Positions 35,842-49,557 of a stretch of DNA of 64,000 nt are shown here, in pieces. A program made the position numbers and the translations under genes. The notes under the pieces were generated by a model. It saw only the letters and a list, made by a program, of their open reading frames with translations, made no database searches and was not told the DNA's origin. How positions within the stretch are numbered: position 1 is the first letter of the stretch; every line of letters begins with the position of its first letter. The stretch lies in NCBI GenBank assembly GCA_036971615.1, contig JAYKKR010000046.1, positions 62,001 to 126,000 of the forward strand, written 5' to 3'. This DNA comes from Amyloporia xantha. Taxonomy: Eukaryota > Basidiomycota > Agaricomycetes > Polyporales > Adustoporiaceae.

Positions 35842-38658
35842 ATGGTCTCTGAACGAGTATACAACCTCACCCACTCCGATAAGACACTCACTGCCGCATA
35901 TGCTGCCTCACCTGAATCAAGTCCTGGCGAGCTTGGCAAGACCCTGTATGCAGAACATCATCATGGGATTCACAAGCCCAATGCGACGGGCGGTATCCTC
36001 GCGACAGTGAAAAGCATGTTGCAGACAGGGAAGACCTCAGATGAAGCGAAGGAAGCGACGCGAGAGGACGATCCGACGCAGGAGGATTTGGACAGAGCTG
36101 CAGACTGTGGACAGTTTGGGTCGCGCCCGAGTGACTTATTCTTGAAGGTATGTCTCTTTGGCTCAGACACATTTTGGTTATAATGTTTGCGTTCCGCATG
36201 CGGTTGGGTAATAATTCGGGGCGATTCTCTGCAGTCCTCTATGCACACGTTTGGGTCGATCGGGACGCTGCAGTGACCCGTATATTCAGCACTAAGCTGT
36301 ATGTGCGCATACAGCCATCTCGTACTGTTTCATATAAGCATGACCGCATAGAGTCTGCATATATGCGCTCAAAATCAGTCAATGCACACGCTTTCTCCTT
36401 GGTGTAGTGATTGGAAGTTGCGTCGGTGCTCATAGTGGTCTGTATAATGCCGGTGACTCGATAGACATTAGATTATCTAGAAGCAGACGAAAATTGTGCG
36501 GTGTTGCCCCTGAGAATGAGTGTATCTGATCTATGTTTTTTCTGGTGTACTACATCCAACATTGACAACGCCTCCACCGTGCCCTGTGGTCTAGTTCTTC
36601 CTCAGCTGACACCTATCTATTCAGATCTATCACGACGTTTTGAAAACACTAGATGTTGACCCTTGGGCCGGAGCCGTTTCGCCCCCACTTCTTGGCTCAC
36701 GCGGAGTGGTTAATCTTTCCATTATATCTATGTGCGTGCCTTTGCTTGCGTTCCAGGGTATCCAAATGGAGCTGGGTCGCTGACTCCAGGTTATAGCATC
36801 CCGGATATCATCCAACATCATTACGATTGCATCGTCAAGGCTGAACACGAAGTTTTCCTCGCGACCAACTTCTGGCAAGCATCAAAATCTGCTACGAAGA
36901 TCTGCGATGCACTCATAGAGCTCTCGCGCCGAGCGGAGCAGCGCGGGAGGAGGGTGGTCGTGAAGCTCATGTATGACAGGGCGAACCTGAAGATGATCAC
37001 GGAGAGCCATGTGTACGTAGACGAGGGCGAGTGGACGAAGGACGAGGTGAAGTTGCCGAAGAAGAGCGAGATGCCTTGGGTGGATCTCGAGGTGGTCAAC
37101 TTCCATCAGTACGTTCGACTTCAATCCTGATCGGTTCCTTGTCCAGTGCCTGTTCGATGTGGTGAATTAATGAGTGACTGACGAGCTCTTGCGTAGGCCT
37201 GTGCTGGGGACGTTCCACAGCAAATTCATGATTGTCGACCGGAAGATGGCGCTCCTCTGCTCGAACAACATCCAAGACCGACCGAACATGGAGATGATGA
37301 TACATCTCGAAGGTCCCATCGTCGACGGTTTGTACGACATGTCGCTCGTGAGCTGGTATAAGGCGATGCATCCGCCACTGCCGCTTCTGGGCCAGCCGTA
37401 CCAGACGCCCCAGGAAGGCTACAAGTTCGGGATGGAGAGCGAGTATGCATCAACGCACTTACTGGACGGGAAGAAAGGAGAGGAGGCGTGGAGGAAGATG
37501 CGTGGGGTGGGGAATGACGCTAGGGACAAAGATTCCAGTGAGTTGGAGAAAGAGAACGTGGGTGGTGGTGAGGGCGACGGGCTGCCCTTCATTTCCGGCA
37601 GGTACCAGTCTATCTCAGATCATATTAGTATGTTGTCCTGTCCATACAAATACCGCATATGGACGCTGATATTCTGTATTTCTCAGATGCTGGCGACCAA
37701 GATACGCAGCCCACGACTCCCTACGACCCGACGCAAGAGGAAGAATATACCCCACACGTCCTCCATGCTGCGCACACTGAAGTCCCTATTGCGCTTGTGA
37801 ACCGCCCGCCTTATGGCAAGCCGAATAACGATGAGCGTGCCCTTCTTAACCCACAAGATGCTGCATGGCTCGCTGCGCTCAAGCACGCCCAAAAACAAGT
37901 GTTCATTCAGACACCGACGTTCAGCGCGGGGCCTGTAGTCGATGGAGTCCTCAGCGCAGTGCGCAGGGGCGTGGAATGTATACTGTACGTGGACGTGGGA
38001 TTCAATGACGGTGGAGAAGCGCTTCCGCTGCAGGGAGGCACGAACGAAGAGGTTGTGAGGAACATGTATGCGCAATTGGAGGAGCATGAGAAGGACAGGT
38101 TAAAGTATCACTGGTTCACTGGTTAGTCTTGTTCATTCTCCAGCGGGATATAAGGTATTGAGGTGCGTTTCCCGACAGCGAGAGATCAGGTCAAGCCAAT
38201 CAATGCGCACCTGCAGCAACGGAATTGCCATGTGAGTAAAGCATACTGGACATGGTGTTTCTAACCGTGTATTAAATAATCTTGCTTCAGGTGAAACTCA
38301 TGGTGGTGGACGAGGCAGTTGGTATCGCAGGCAATGGAAACATGGGTACGTACTTCCTACAGCCTTCACTTTTCAATGCCCCCGGTACCTATACATCACC
38401 TATTCAGACGTCCAATCCTGGTTCCACAGCCAAGAAGCGAACGCCTTGATCGACAGCCCGCAGATCTGTCGCGAGTGGCTCGACGCCATCCACCACGTGC
38501 AGAACACACATCTGCACCGCGTCGGACATGACGGCGTGTGGCGCGACGCGCAGGGCGTCGAGCTCACCGACTCGACTGGCGTGACGAGCGGGTTGACAGG
38601 CCTCATTAAGGGCGTGCAGGGTAGTATTGCGAGGGTGAGGGGAAAGGGTGGGTTCTGA
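35842..38658 (+). CDS. Phospholipase-D superfamily protein with two HKD motifs
   Basis: Starts MVSERVYNLTHSDKTLTAAY. The first HKD motif is FHSKFMIVDRKMALLCSNN, after IPDIIQHHYDCIVKAEHEVFLATNFWQ. The second is HVKLMVVDEAVGIAGNGNMD, before SWFHSQEANALID. Both keep H, K and D, so phosphodiesterase or transphosphatidylase chemistry is plausible; the substrate is unknown. There is no signal peptide and no PX or PH domain as in Spo14-type enzymes. Exons join in frame, including SIISI to IPDII (donor 36732, acceptor 36796). The first intron, about 36148-36624, is 477 nt, far longer than the others, and may contain inserted DNA. The end GLIKGVQGSIARVRGKGGF is basic. Confidence 0.85.
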
Positions 38659-39566
38659 GCGCGTTCCTTGATTGTGCGGATTTGCGGAGGGTGTTTCCTG
38701 TGGACCATTGTATGTTCTGATATAGTGATCGATTTCTACTGGATGGTGTATTGATAGCATTTTTCGGGACGGATGTTAGTTTGAAGTTATGGGTCGACGT
38801 TGTGCTATTGCAACGTGCATAGACATTGCAATGGCTTGGACTCGTAGAACCTGAGCCACATTTCAAGCTCGCAAGATGACGTATGCGAGACGGGAGTACC
38901 CAATGCTTGCCGAATATAAGATATTGGCATCTCACCTATAACATTGCGACCGAAGAGAAGAGCTATTCACAGGACTCAACTCAAGGGTAGGTGTTATGTC
39001 GCCGGACAGTAGAATATAGCGAGGAATCCGAATTAATTAGGGGTAGCACACAGAAATATAAAACCTGCCAAGCGTCAGCCACCACATACTGCATAGCGAT
39101 CAGCTACGCTGGTATTTTTACGGTGCACGTATAAGATGCATTTGGGTGAATCGATATATTCTAGCAGCGAGCGCATGAAACAGATTTATGACGATCTATA
39201 TGAAAGCTTGAGCGAGTGGGGTAGCGCGTATTGTCCCTGGTCCGGTTGCTCTCGCTACATTTCCATGAGGGCATGCAGGTGTAGATTTTTCTGGTCCTCC
39301 AGTCCACTGAAGTTTGAACCCAGATTACCCAGTGCAAGTTCAAGCCACGGCCCACACGCGCCAGAGACGAGAGCTCAGAAAAAAAGCGATGACCACATGG
39401 ACGTCGACCACGGGCGGAAGGGTCAGCGCGTGTGCCAGATTCTTCGGCGGTTGCCACTGCGGCGCTCAATAAGACCAAACAACGTTCCTTACCTTCTCCC
39501 ATCGTCACCCTCGCCAGCCTCAGTGCGCTCGACGCCGTGCGCCGTGTTCCCCTCCTAACGACCACG
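38659..39566. other. Intergenic; PLD 3' end and ROT1 promoter
   Basis: No gene recognised. The last 100 bases before 39567 are pyrimidine-rich and probably include the ROT1 leader. Confidence 0.4.
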
Positions 39567-40747
39567 ATGCTCGCTCACTTTCTCGCACTGCTCTCGCTGT
39601 CCCTCTCTGCCGTTGCGCAGATCCAATACACCCCGGTGCACAACGCGACCACTCTTTGGGGTACTTGGTCCTCCGGTAGCAATCATGTGGAGACCGGTGC
39701 TGTGCGTCGGCTTTGACACGATGTTGCGCTATCGTTCGAAACGTTGACTTGGCCGTTTTAGGGCTTCGCAAATCCTGCTGATCGGACGTTCACATACCCA
39801 AACACTAGCGGAATCTCGTACTCCTTGTGAGTAGTCTTTTTCTCCGGCTTGTGCGATCTTCGGGGCAGTCGTGGGTGCAGTGCTGGACACGAAGCTGCCA
39901 TTGTCATGCTTGAGACCGCTGGGGGATCCTCGGTGGTGGGGCTGCCTGCTCTACAAATTATCTCATCAGTCCGCCGCCACAGAGCGCTCGGACAGAGCGT
40001 TTGTCATCTGCGACATCGACCGACGACGATCTTCGGTGACCGTCACCGTTTCGCCGCCTTTTTGAATAGGATAGACCGTGCACATCATCCTGGCTGTGTC
40101 TCGAGATCGCGCTATACCGATTAAAGGGAATCAACACTAACGGACATTGTCATGCAGCACCGAAGACGGATACTACGAGATTGCGAGATACCGATACACA
40201 AGTAATGGTGAGTTTCCACTCTACACCATGAATGGCAGCCAGCGAAGAGGAGGGAAGCTACATCAAATTATAATTCACTACTCATAATTATCACACAGGA
40301 ACATCGCCGCATTGTATCACGGGAGTGATGAACTGGTGCCATGGGCAGTACCAGCTACTATCGAACGGTTCAATCTACATGGTTCCATTTGGAGACGGGT
40401 TCCAGCAGATTCAAGACGCATGTGCCGCAGTGTCGAACTTCATTGAGGACTACAACGACACAGAAATTTACCAGTCATGGGGCATCTTCCTCGATCCCAT
40501 ACTCGGATACCAGCTCCAGCTTTACCAATATGATGGAAGTCCGCTTGCGCAGCAAAACCTTATCTCCGTCACACCTAATATGCTGCCTACCCGGAACCTG
40601 CGCAACACTACGACAGAGGATATAGTGGCGAGGTCGGACGCGAAGGTCAGCGCAGGTGCACGGACGAGGCAAGGATGGAGCTTGATAGGTGTTGCGGGGC
40701 TGACGGCGGCAGCCATGACGATCGGCGTGACCTCACTTTTCCTGTGA
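39567..40747 (+). CDS. ROT1: ROT1 family ER chaperone
   Basis: A signal peptide (MLAHFLALLSLSLSAVAQ) is followed by the hallmark ROT1 sequence: TLWGTWSSGSNHV, GFANPADRTFTYPNTSGISYSF, EDGYYEIARYRY, HCITGVMNWCHGQYQL, FGDGFQQIQDACAAVSN and the C-terminal LISVTPNMLPTRNL. A hydrophobic tail (SLIGVAGLTAAAMTIGVTSLFL) gives a type I ER membrane protein. In yeast Rot1 is essential and acts as a folding factor in the ER, affecting cell-wall beta-1,6-glucan. Several N-glycosylation sequons (for example NGS, NDT) are visible. Introns are short except the second (about 39828-40157, 330 nt). The gene looks intact and is a core host gene. Confidence 0.95.
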
Positions 40748-41298
40748 TGCGTTTCATTGTGGACTGATGTGACTGATGTCGGTGTAGTGGACTTGACGAA
40801 ATATTACCATCCTGTTTTCGTCGTACTTATCTCCCTATTTTTCCTCATCTTCCTTGCTGCTCTCTGCCTTACTTTTGCATGTTTTCCACGTCCTCATTCA
40901 TCGGCTGACGGACCATACGCAACGTCATTTTTCCCCTCCTCACTCCGACACGTAGTTCTGTGGGTGGGGTACATACTCGACATTATGATACCCGTCGGCT
41001 ATTCTTTGCACGCTCGTTTGACCTGGACTTGCATGTCTATGCTAGATATGTGTCTCACGTGCGCTGTACATTCGGCTTGGAATGCATACACATAATTAGA
41101 TGTAAATGTGCTTTGAATTCCACACGAAATGAGGGAGACGGCAGGAGACGGCTCGCCACAGCAAGTCGACGAACCTTGGCGTATGAGTTGCGCAATGCGG
41201 TTAGTGGATAAGCTCATATCGATAACCCACCAGGAAATTGGCCAGGTCAAGACCAGGTTCACATTCTTTTTCACCCAAACCCTTATCAACTTCAAGCA
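40748..41298. other. Intergenic, no gene recognised
   Basis: ROT1 3' region and promoter of the aldo/keto reductase; only chance frames. Confidence 0.4.
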
Positions 41299-43189
41299 AT
41301 GTCGGAAAAGACGACAGGTTCTAGTGAGTAAACGCTGTCCTTGAACATGCCTCAAAGGCGGGCTCAACCAACTTATGAAACGCACACACACGCGCTGATG
41401 ATCATTCTGAATTTTCACAGAACCGCCTGTCCTTTATGCACCCTTGCCCACTGAAGATGCAGAGTTGGCAACTGGCTCGCGGACGCGCCGCGGTCACTAC
41501 TGGCACGCCTACTACACAAGGCTGATCCAGCTCAACTTCTGGCTGGCCATCCTGATATTCTGCACCGCCTCGGCTTATTTCTTAGCATGCCACATCGCGC
41601 CCGGGGTGTTCTTCGACTCCTGTGGGTGTACCACTGGCAGCCAAGATGAGGGGAAGAACGTGCGCGTCCCGGCGCTCCCCACGCACTACACGCTTCCGTC
41701 GGGCGATGAGATTCCTGCGGTCGCGCTCGGTACTGTGAATCTTTTCTTATGTGTGACCATGCACGTTGAGCATATTGTTGATGGTAGGTGTTTGGCAGGC
41801 TGGTGGGGGCGAGGTCGGCGTAGCTGTAAACGCTGCGCTGAGGACCGGGTACAAACACATCGATGGCGCGTGGAGGTATGCGGTAAGAATCTGTTCCTTT
41901 CTTAAACCTTCACCGTCATCGAGACTATTGCTTTCCAATTTGATCCACTCGATGAAAATTCGAAATCTACATGTTCATGCCAGGACGTTCTTTCTACATG
42001 ATTAGGGCTCCCTGAATTGCTCGGGTCAATTCCTATGATCAGACTTTTGGAAACTTTCCCTAGCGTTGAAATCTGACCGTTAAATGCAGAATGAAGCGGA
42101 AGTTGGCCAGGCTATCAAAGAGAGCGGTGTTCCCCGCGAGGAGCTGTGGCTTACTTCCAAGGTCTGCAGATGCTCTTCTTTTTGGGTATCGACTCCTCTG
42201 ACAGTGCGACTCTATAGCTGTGGAACAGTTTCCACTCGCCGGAGGACATTGAGCCCGTCTTGGACGAGACGCTCAGTCACCTGCAGACGGATTACCTCGA
42301 CCTGTACCTGATTCACTGGTATGTTCTCTTTTATATTCTCGCTAAATCATCTTTTCAATGTCACTGCAACACTAGGCCGATTGCATTCAAGAAAGACTCC
42401 ACAGAATTTGATGAAGAGTTGACTGCGGACCCGTACCCAACTTGGCAGAAGCTCGAGAGTATGGTCGAGAAGGGGAAGGTGCGCAACATCGGTGTGAGCA
42501 AGTGCGTACCTCGCATTCCATCGGGTCCTCTTCTCTGTTTATTTATAGAACAAATTCATCGATAGCTTCAACATAGAGAGGTCAGTCTGGATTATGTTGA
42601 CTGGTGTAACCCGGAAGTGCCAATTTTGTATGCGTGCAGAATCAAAAACCTCACCGGCAATCCGCTCAAAGTTCAGCCCGCCGTGAACCAGGTCGAGCTC
42701 AACTACTGGAACCCACAGCCTGAGCTCCTTGCATGGTCTAAAGAGAACGGCATGCTCCTGGAGGCGTACTCTCCGCTTGGCAGCTCTCGTCAAGTCAAGG
42801 AAACGCTCGAGGTGCCCGAAGTACAGGCCATCGCTATGGAGCTCGGTATAACGCCTGCTCAAGCCATCATCTCATGGCACGTCCAGCGAGGGGTAAGCCG
42901 ACGCCCATCTCTTATAATAACTGACGATTGACTGGCGTGGGAACAGACTATTGTCCTGCCCAAAAGCGTTACGCCCTCGCGTGTTGAAGAGAACTTCCAC
43001 GGTACTCTACTTCAGTTTCAATTTTAGGACTGTAGCTGAACTCTGCTTTGCTATGTAGTGTATGCATTGCCTGAGGACCTGTTCGATAAGCTTGAAGAGG
43101 CGGCCACGTCTCATCCTCCGCAGCGCGTCATAAATCCTTCGAAGGACTGGGGTCTCGACTTTGATATCTTTGACGATTATCCGTACTAA
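41299..43189 (+). CDS. Aldo/keto reductase with N-terminal membrane anchor
   Basis: The start at 41299 (MSEKTTGS) is split by a 99-nt intron and continues PPVLYAPLPTEDAEL. A positively charged stretch (SRTRRGHYWHAYYTRL) precedes one hydrophobic helix, LNFWLAILIFCTASAYFLA, of about 20 residues. The enzyme part then starts at YTLPSGDEIPAVALGVWQAGG. The AKR tetrad is present: D and Y in HIDGAWRYANE, K in WLTSKLW, H in YLIHWP. NFNIERI, QVELNYWNPQPELL, LLEAYSPLGS and TIVLPKSVTPSRVEENF follow; it ends DIFDDYPY. All introns keep frame, so it is intact. Family members reduce carbonyls with NADPH, usually in the cytosol; the anchor suggests a membrane-bound form with the catalytic part on one face. 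Substrate unknown. Confidence 0.85.
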
Positions 43190-44545
43190 AGAGTCAACTG
43201 TACGGCCTGACAATGATCATACAAGATGAATGAACACTTGATCTCTTCTACCGTCAAAGTTGATTTATCCCAGAGGGGGCAGCACGCTTCCGGAAAATGC
43301 CTTTCAATTTTCGCAACAGATTCTAGGGCATTTCGCTTTCACCGACCGAGTGAAGTACATCGTGGGAGATTTTCACGCTCGGTATGGTGTCTTGTCTAGT
43401 CACGGTTGATTCTTTCCAGCATGATTACCATGATCGTTGTTGCGGACGAACGGAAGACTGACAGTGTGGCTGCGTACCAAAGTCATGTCAACAATTGATC
43501 CACATCCACTGCAGTTATTGTCGTGTTGAGCGACTATTTCGAACGTCTGCACATTTGTGAATGTGAATCCTTGATGCTTTCTGCAGCAGTGGTACGTCAA
43601 CCATGTCTTGAGCATGCTCATGTTAACGGTCGGAACAGTCCTATTCGCTTGTCCGTTAACAATATATACCTTGCGAAAATTCATTTTGACCCGCCTTAAA
43701 CAATATTTTCTCTCCCCCTCCCGAATGTGGTCTCCGAAAATCACAAACTTTAACACGGAGTGAGTACCATACACCGCGACATTGTATACGAATTATGAGC
43801 AAAGCTCGGCTGTGTCATTGATGAGTGTCGAGGACCGGTCCCACAATGCATTTGGTTCTGTTTCTATGTAGCAGTCACAGACAGATCTAGACAGAATGGT
43901 GATCAGCAACACGTTGGGATTTCCCCCCGTTGGATCACACGCCTTGTCTTTTCCTGTTATGGTGTCGCGGATGGCTCTTTCCGCGGTACAAGAGTATTAG
44001 TTCTTGATTCGTTCATGAGATATACTATTCACAAATTTAAAGACGCTTACCCCCCACTGAGGAGCAGGTGGAAGCGCAACGATAGACGAATGATGAGACC
44101 CTCCTATATCTACTGTTAATGAACTTGTTTCATGATAGAGAAATACAGGCTAAGAGGAACAATTTGTCCGGCTTTAGTCTTGAGGCATTCAGAGAGCCAA
44201 CTTCCTTTCTTTATCTCGCTTGCCAGCTTGGCCTCAAAGTTGTGGGCGCCACAGCACGATCACGTGAATCGTGCAATCGAGTGGCTCAAAAGAACCTGAC
44301 TCGCGTGCAATCCTCGCTCTTCCTTCTTCTGCCACCACCAGCTTATAGCGTCACTCCGAATCCCTTAAAAATACCACTCTAACTCAGAGATCTCGCGAAA
44401 GACAAGTCCTTACCCCTTCTATACCGCTGATCGATATCGTCAGTCCTCGCAGATTCTTTGTGAGGCTTAAGCGCGCCAACTGACCCTCCCTTCACCAATA
44501 CCTCATGCATTACCAGAACATTTTCCGAAATTTATCTCCTTTGGC
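43190..44545. other. Intergenic, no gene recognised
   Basis: A minus frame at 43400-43774 and a plus frame at 44119-44382 exist but resemble nothing I know. No repeat structure was noticed. Confidence 0.4.
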
Positions 44546-46480
44546 ATGCATCCTACTGCCATGACCCTGCTCATGCTACCCGTTGAGTTACTTGGGCTGG
44601 TACTAGATGAGCTTTGTTTACAGGACTTGCTTGTTTGCAAGCGAGTAAGTACAAGATGCCTTACCACCCATGCCTTACTCAAATCTGACATGTATAGGTC
44701 TGTTCATGTTTTTTCCAAATCATCAAGAACAATTTGCGCTTCCAGTACAGGCTCGAACTCGCGGTTGCCGGAATGGTAGATGGTGCTGCAAGTAGGCTGT
44801 CCACCGCCGAAAAACTCGGTATGCTGCAGCGGCTGGAGGCCAATTGGCGTGCCCCCCGCTTCACTTCCAAATTTTCACTTCAATGCTCTGGATCTATCGT
44901 CTCAGCTTCTTCAAACACTGTCGTGGAGCTCACTGCCGTCGGTGACCTGCATGTTGCACGGATTCCCTCAGCCCCCCGAGAAATTGATGAGCGACATTGG
45001 GTGATCAAAGCTGAAGATGTGCAGTTTCCTGTGTCGGGAATATATATCAATACTGCACAGGATCTCCTCCTTGTCCTGGAGGATTTGGAACAACATGGGT
45101 AAGCATTGTTTCATATAATATCATCCGATACAAGTCATCTCATGACGAAATCCGAAATCAGAATGTCACATTTGGGTCGTCTCCATATCTTTCCGATAGC
45201 CCATGCGGCTCAAACCGTTACTTCACATGTGGTGCTAGAAACGGGTTCAGATCCTGATGACGACGTGATCACTTATTCCTCATGCCTATGGACCGATTTT
45301 GTGGCCTGGCAGGTCTTATATGGCCACTCACGGGCTCCTAACTCCCGTCTGCGGGTGTGGAATTGGAAAACTGGAAAATTGTTGTGGGTAAGTATCCTTT
45401 GTAATCAACCTGCCATGGTTTTCATGCAATCTGAAGACGTGTACAGAACGTATATACTCTATGTCCAGAACCTCACGTTGCTTCGTATGCGTTCTTGGGT
45501 GATCGCTATATCATACTTTCCGTCGTGTCTGACGGACAGGCAAGCCTTCGTGTATACGAAATTGACAATGGTTCGATCGTGACAGGCAATTTAACATTTC
45601 TCGAGGCGTTCGAATGCTCGTTAGAACTACCGCGGATCGCCCCGCCGTATGTCGTCTCGGACTTATGGATCAGATCTTATGACGGCTTGGCCTCAACGCC
45701 AAGTTCACACCATCGTGTTCCTTTCCACACATCTCCCCAAGATGTGCTTTTCGCGGTCACGTTCAATCTCAAGCTCCGTGACAGGGACTTTGGGATTGCG
45801 TACTTCAATCTCTTCATACCAGCATCCGTGATCTTTTCATGTCTCAAACGATCACAGCAGGCCAAGGACCGAAGAGTGTACAGATGGCGTGACTGGGGAC
45901 CAACAAACACGCGGCTGCTCTTTGCCGATCAGGGGTGAAGGGGTTGTGCAATTATATATCAGGATGGAAGGCGCTTGTCGAATGTCCCAGTTTTCCCAGT
46001 TTTCCCTCCGACCTCCGGTTCGAGGTGTATGATTTCAACCCTTTGCGAGTACGGCTGGAAGTACAAGAACATGTGGAGAGGTTGAGGCCATCAATGTTGG
46101 AGACGACAACGCTCATGTGTTCACCGACCGTATTTGATAATGTCTTCTTCGAGGAACCCATCAAGACTTCACTACCATACCATATCACCAAGATCCTAGT
46201 GCCCAGAGCACAGAAGACGCCCGATGAGGAGGAGGATGACGCAGAAGAAGAGACTGAAGCATTCTTGCTAGAGGATGGCGTTGCTGTGATGGTCAGTTTC
46301 CTTTAATCATGCTCCAATACCGGTCATCTCAGGTCATATGTCAACAGGACCATTTCGAAGCCCACAGTGAATACCGTTTCTTCTCGTTTTAGCAAGCCCG
46401 AGCAGTCACCTTGCCTCAACAAAATGACGCTTTCAACCTGTCCGAACTGCGTGGTGCGAGTCGCAGGCACTCGAAACCCC
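44546..46480 (+). pseudogene. F-box-type protein, probable single frameshift
   Basis: The start at 44546 or 44561 leads to a degenerate F-box: LLMLPVELLGLVLDELCLQDLLVCKRVCSCFFQIIKNN. It is followed by the variable beta-rich body usual in these basidiomycete proteins: YRLELAVAGMVDG, LEANWR, LRVWNWKTGKLLW, SYAFLGDRYIILSV, LRVYEIDNGS, FNLKLRDRDFGIAYFNLF, and later FEVYDFNPLRV. Exons join in frame until about 45937, where LLFADQG runs into TGA while the continuation (GLCNYISGWKALVE, then FEVYDFNP) lies in another frame with no splice site between: one base appears lost. The acidic end EEEDDAEEETEAFLLEDG is followed by an intron and an uncertain stop near 46392-46480. If the indel is real, the protein ends about two thirds of the way. 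Function in substrate choice for ubiquitination is inferred from the family. Confidence 0.6.
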
Positions 46481-49400
46481 GAGGACGGCCGATGTGTTGA
46501 GCAGAAGTGCGTGGCATTGCTATGTAACGTTTCCTTATGTATAGCATATTCGAATGCAAGTTTCAATCGAACCTCAATATATCGTTCAATTGTATCGCCA
46601 GAACGGCGCCGTTGTTATCTTAGGCAGCAGAAATGTCTGCAGTTTTCCGTGTGAGTCGTTCATCATACAGATAATGCATGACTTACGTTATGTATCTGTG
46701 AGAGGTGCTACTCTTACGCCTGACTGGCCTACTGAGACGTGCAGATCAAAATACCTTGAACACAGACCTGATACCTGTCACATCTGTGAACGTCGTCTTA
46801 GTCGATTAAGGCTCCGGTAGTGCAGCGGATACTATCGAAAACTACATACCAGATCAAGCTTGTCGTTGCTTGGCACCCTGCAAAGTCATAGCCAAATATT
46901 GGCCTGGTTTTTGAGATTCTAACTATATTGGTTACATTGTCTCTCACAACAGACTACAGAGCGATGGGTGCATCCACATCCTGCAGCCCAAGTTTCTATG
47001 GAATACGCCAGCAAATCCGGTATGTCTTCTTTAGACCTTCTCAGCTGCTCATTCTTATGACCTCCCTGCGGCTTGCTTTGGGGATGTCATGACAGATATC
47101 TCCGGAGCGGCACTCCACAATACATATCTGCCAATGTCACTGCGGGCGGTTAACAGTTCTCGTACTAGTAGCGCTTTTCCCATCGCTGAAGCTCTGGTAG
47201 CTATCCTTACTATATGTTGTCCATTCCACAATCAACGCTCACACCGCTAGAAGCCTGTTGGACAAGGTTTCATACGCTTCTCAAGGGCACAAGATATACC
47301 TGCATCAAGTGACGCCCTTCTAGCTCAAGGTTCGCTATTCGGTTGCGTTTCCTGTGAACAGATTTAGTTGATGGGCATAGGTCGGCCCCGCCTACCCAAT
47401 GGTCCGTGACGAATCCGCGTTGCCTGTGCTTTTACCGATCCTAACGTAGGCTGAATGTCTCAGTCATTATGTCAGAGGCTCAGCCAATTCGCGACGTTAT
47501 TTATCCGATTTGTTCTCCTTGTAGCCATTGACGGGACGATCACCAGTCTGCATCACGCTGTCGGCTCGCATGTTATTGCTCGCTGCCGAGCCACTTGTCC
47601 ACCCCGCAATGAAGGAACCATTCAGTCATTTAGTGCTTCTCGCAGCTTTACCGCGCTTGCGGCGGAGTTCTCCCCCCAATCCACTGTCTCCTCCCACTCC
47701 ACTTTGTGGGGAAATGTTCCGATGGCTAGGTTGAGGACAAGGAACTCGCTTATCAGATGGCGGGACCGTTGTTGATCACCTCTGATTCGCTCACGGTGGC
47801 CGGATGATTTTTCCGAAGGTACGGGTCTGGTGTTGGGAGTTCTAATGACACTGCTGAAATCTGTTTTTGTTCTCTTTGACTCACAATGGCAGAAGATGAC
47901 CAGCTGTTTGTGGGATCGTATCAACCCCCCACCATACTGTGTGTGCCACTCGCATGCAGCCCTCGGGGCAGTCAGGCAGGCGGGCTGGGTCACTAGTTGC
48001 AGGCGGGGAATTTCATGAATGACCCCGCCATACATCTACATCCCTGAAATCGACGCGCTCGGCAGGTGATGTCTGGTCGGGCAGGTGATCCTTAAGTTCA
48101 CGCAGACGCGACGAGCGAGAAGGCAGTGGACCTCGGACTGAGTACGAAATGATTATGTTCTGGACTCCAGGGCTATATCTAATCATACAGTTTGACGAGA
48201 CAGCTGCCGATAATCTTCCTCTCTGTCCAGCAGGTCGAAAACAAGGGGTTGAACAAATTTCCCGTGCGTATTAATATTTTCCGAAATGTTCCCTCCTAAC
48301 ACTCCAGGGCTAGGCATACTGAAGTTCGAAATGCGGTCTTGTGATTGGATCGGCCGGTTCTGTGCTTGGCTCTGCTTTCGAAACTGCGACCGCAAGCCGA
48401 TTCGCCAGAAGGTCACACCCTGCTCGTCAATCAGTCAGAATCCTCAAATTCGTCCTCTATAACATTCAAAGGAACGAGACTTCTCAGTTATTCCGTACGA
48501 TTATGATCGGTCCGAAATTGGAACTGCGCGTTACCACCCGTGGTCCTCTCACATTGCCCGTCGGTACTGTCCGTCTTCTCCTCAACTGTATGAATCTAGC
48601 CCTCTGTCAGTCGTCTTGCTTCTTGCTGACAAGGTATACTATTAAGCAACTCGAGTCAGATGACTCGCACCTTACTCACAAAAGTACACTGCTTACGCTG
48701 GCTATGTAATCTTAGGAAGCAGTGACCCTCTAGAATTATCACATGGCGCGGCTTTTGAACGTCCAAGTCAGTTAACTTACTCAGTCCGTCAGTCCTTCCT
48801 TAGGCACGGTTGTCAGAAGCATCGTGGCCCTCTTCCTTCTCAATTCGCAGTGTGGCTGAGACGACTTCCGCCGATCGGCCCGAAAGGATCAGCTCCTACA
48901 GCGACCGCACATGAATGAATGCTGGTCGTATCCATCTTACTTCGCTCAATAACGAGCACACGCCATCGTGCTGGTACGTTTACGGTTCGCGACCAGGCTT
49001 CTTCTATACAATCCGCTTGCTTGGAGATGATGTAGTACGGCGGGATCCATGGGAAATCTTGTTCATTCTGATGATACCGTCCATCTGCCTCATTGTGCTA
49101 GTACGCGGTGTGGCACGGTGCTGAACACTGCCTTCGTATCCACTTTGTACTAGTCTGTCACTTGACTTCACGGACATCGAGGCTCATGCACAGGACGTCC
49201 CATTCTTGGCTGTGCAGTCCATCTGCATCTGCTGAGAGCGCAGAATACATATCGACCGGCGAGAATCCTTCTCGCGATGCATGCGCCAAACTGAGGGATC
49301 CAAGAACCACGGCCAAGTGTTGCTCAGCACATCGCACATATGAATGAACTTTGCTACGAAGAAACACCAGCCGCCGTATCAATAAATTACCCGAAGAGTG

Positions 49401-49557
49401 GAACATGCTTGCTACTAGCTACCCCGCAGGAAGGGCGAATCATACACGTACTTATACACGTCGATGAGGCGTCAAGATGGAGTATTTGGGAAGGGTGTAT
49501 GTCCATTAGATGCGTACACGGCCCCGATTTCAGTCTGTCGTCTACATATACATACTG
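46481..49557. other. Long stretch without a recognisable gene
   Basis: Frames such as minus 47622-48035 and plus 48341-48709 look like chance. A few partly repeated AT-rich pieces are present but I found no inverted or direct terminal repeats. It may be decayed sequence or hold non-coding RNA that I cannot see. Confidence 0.4.
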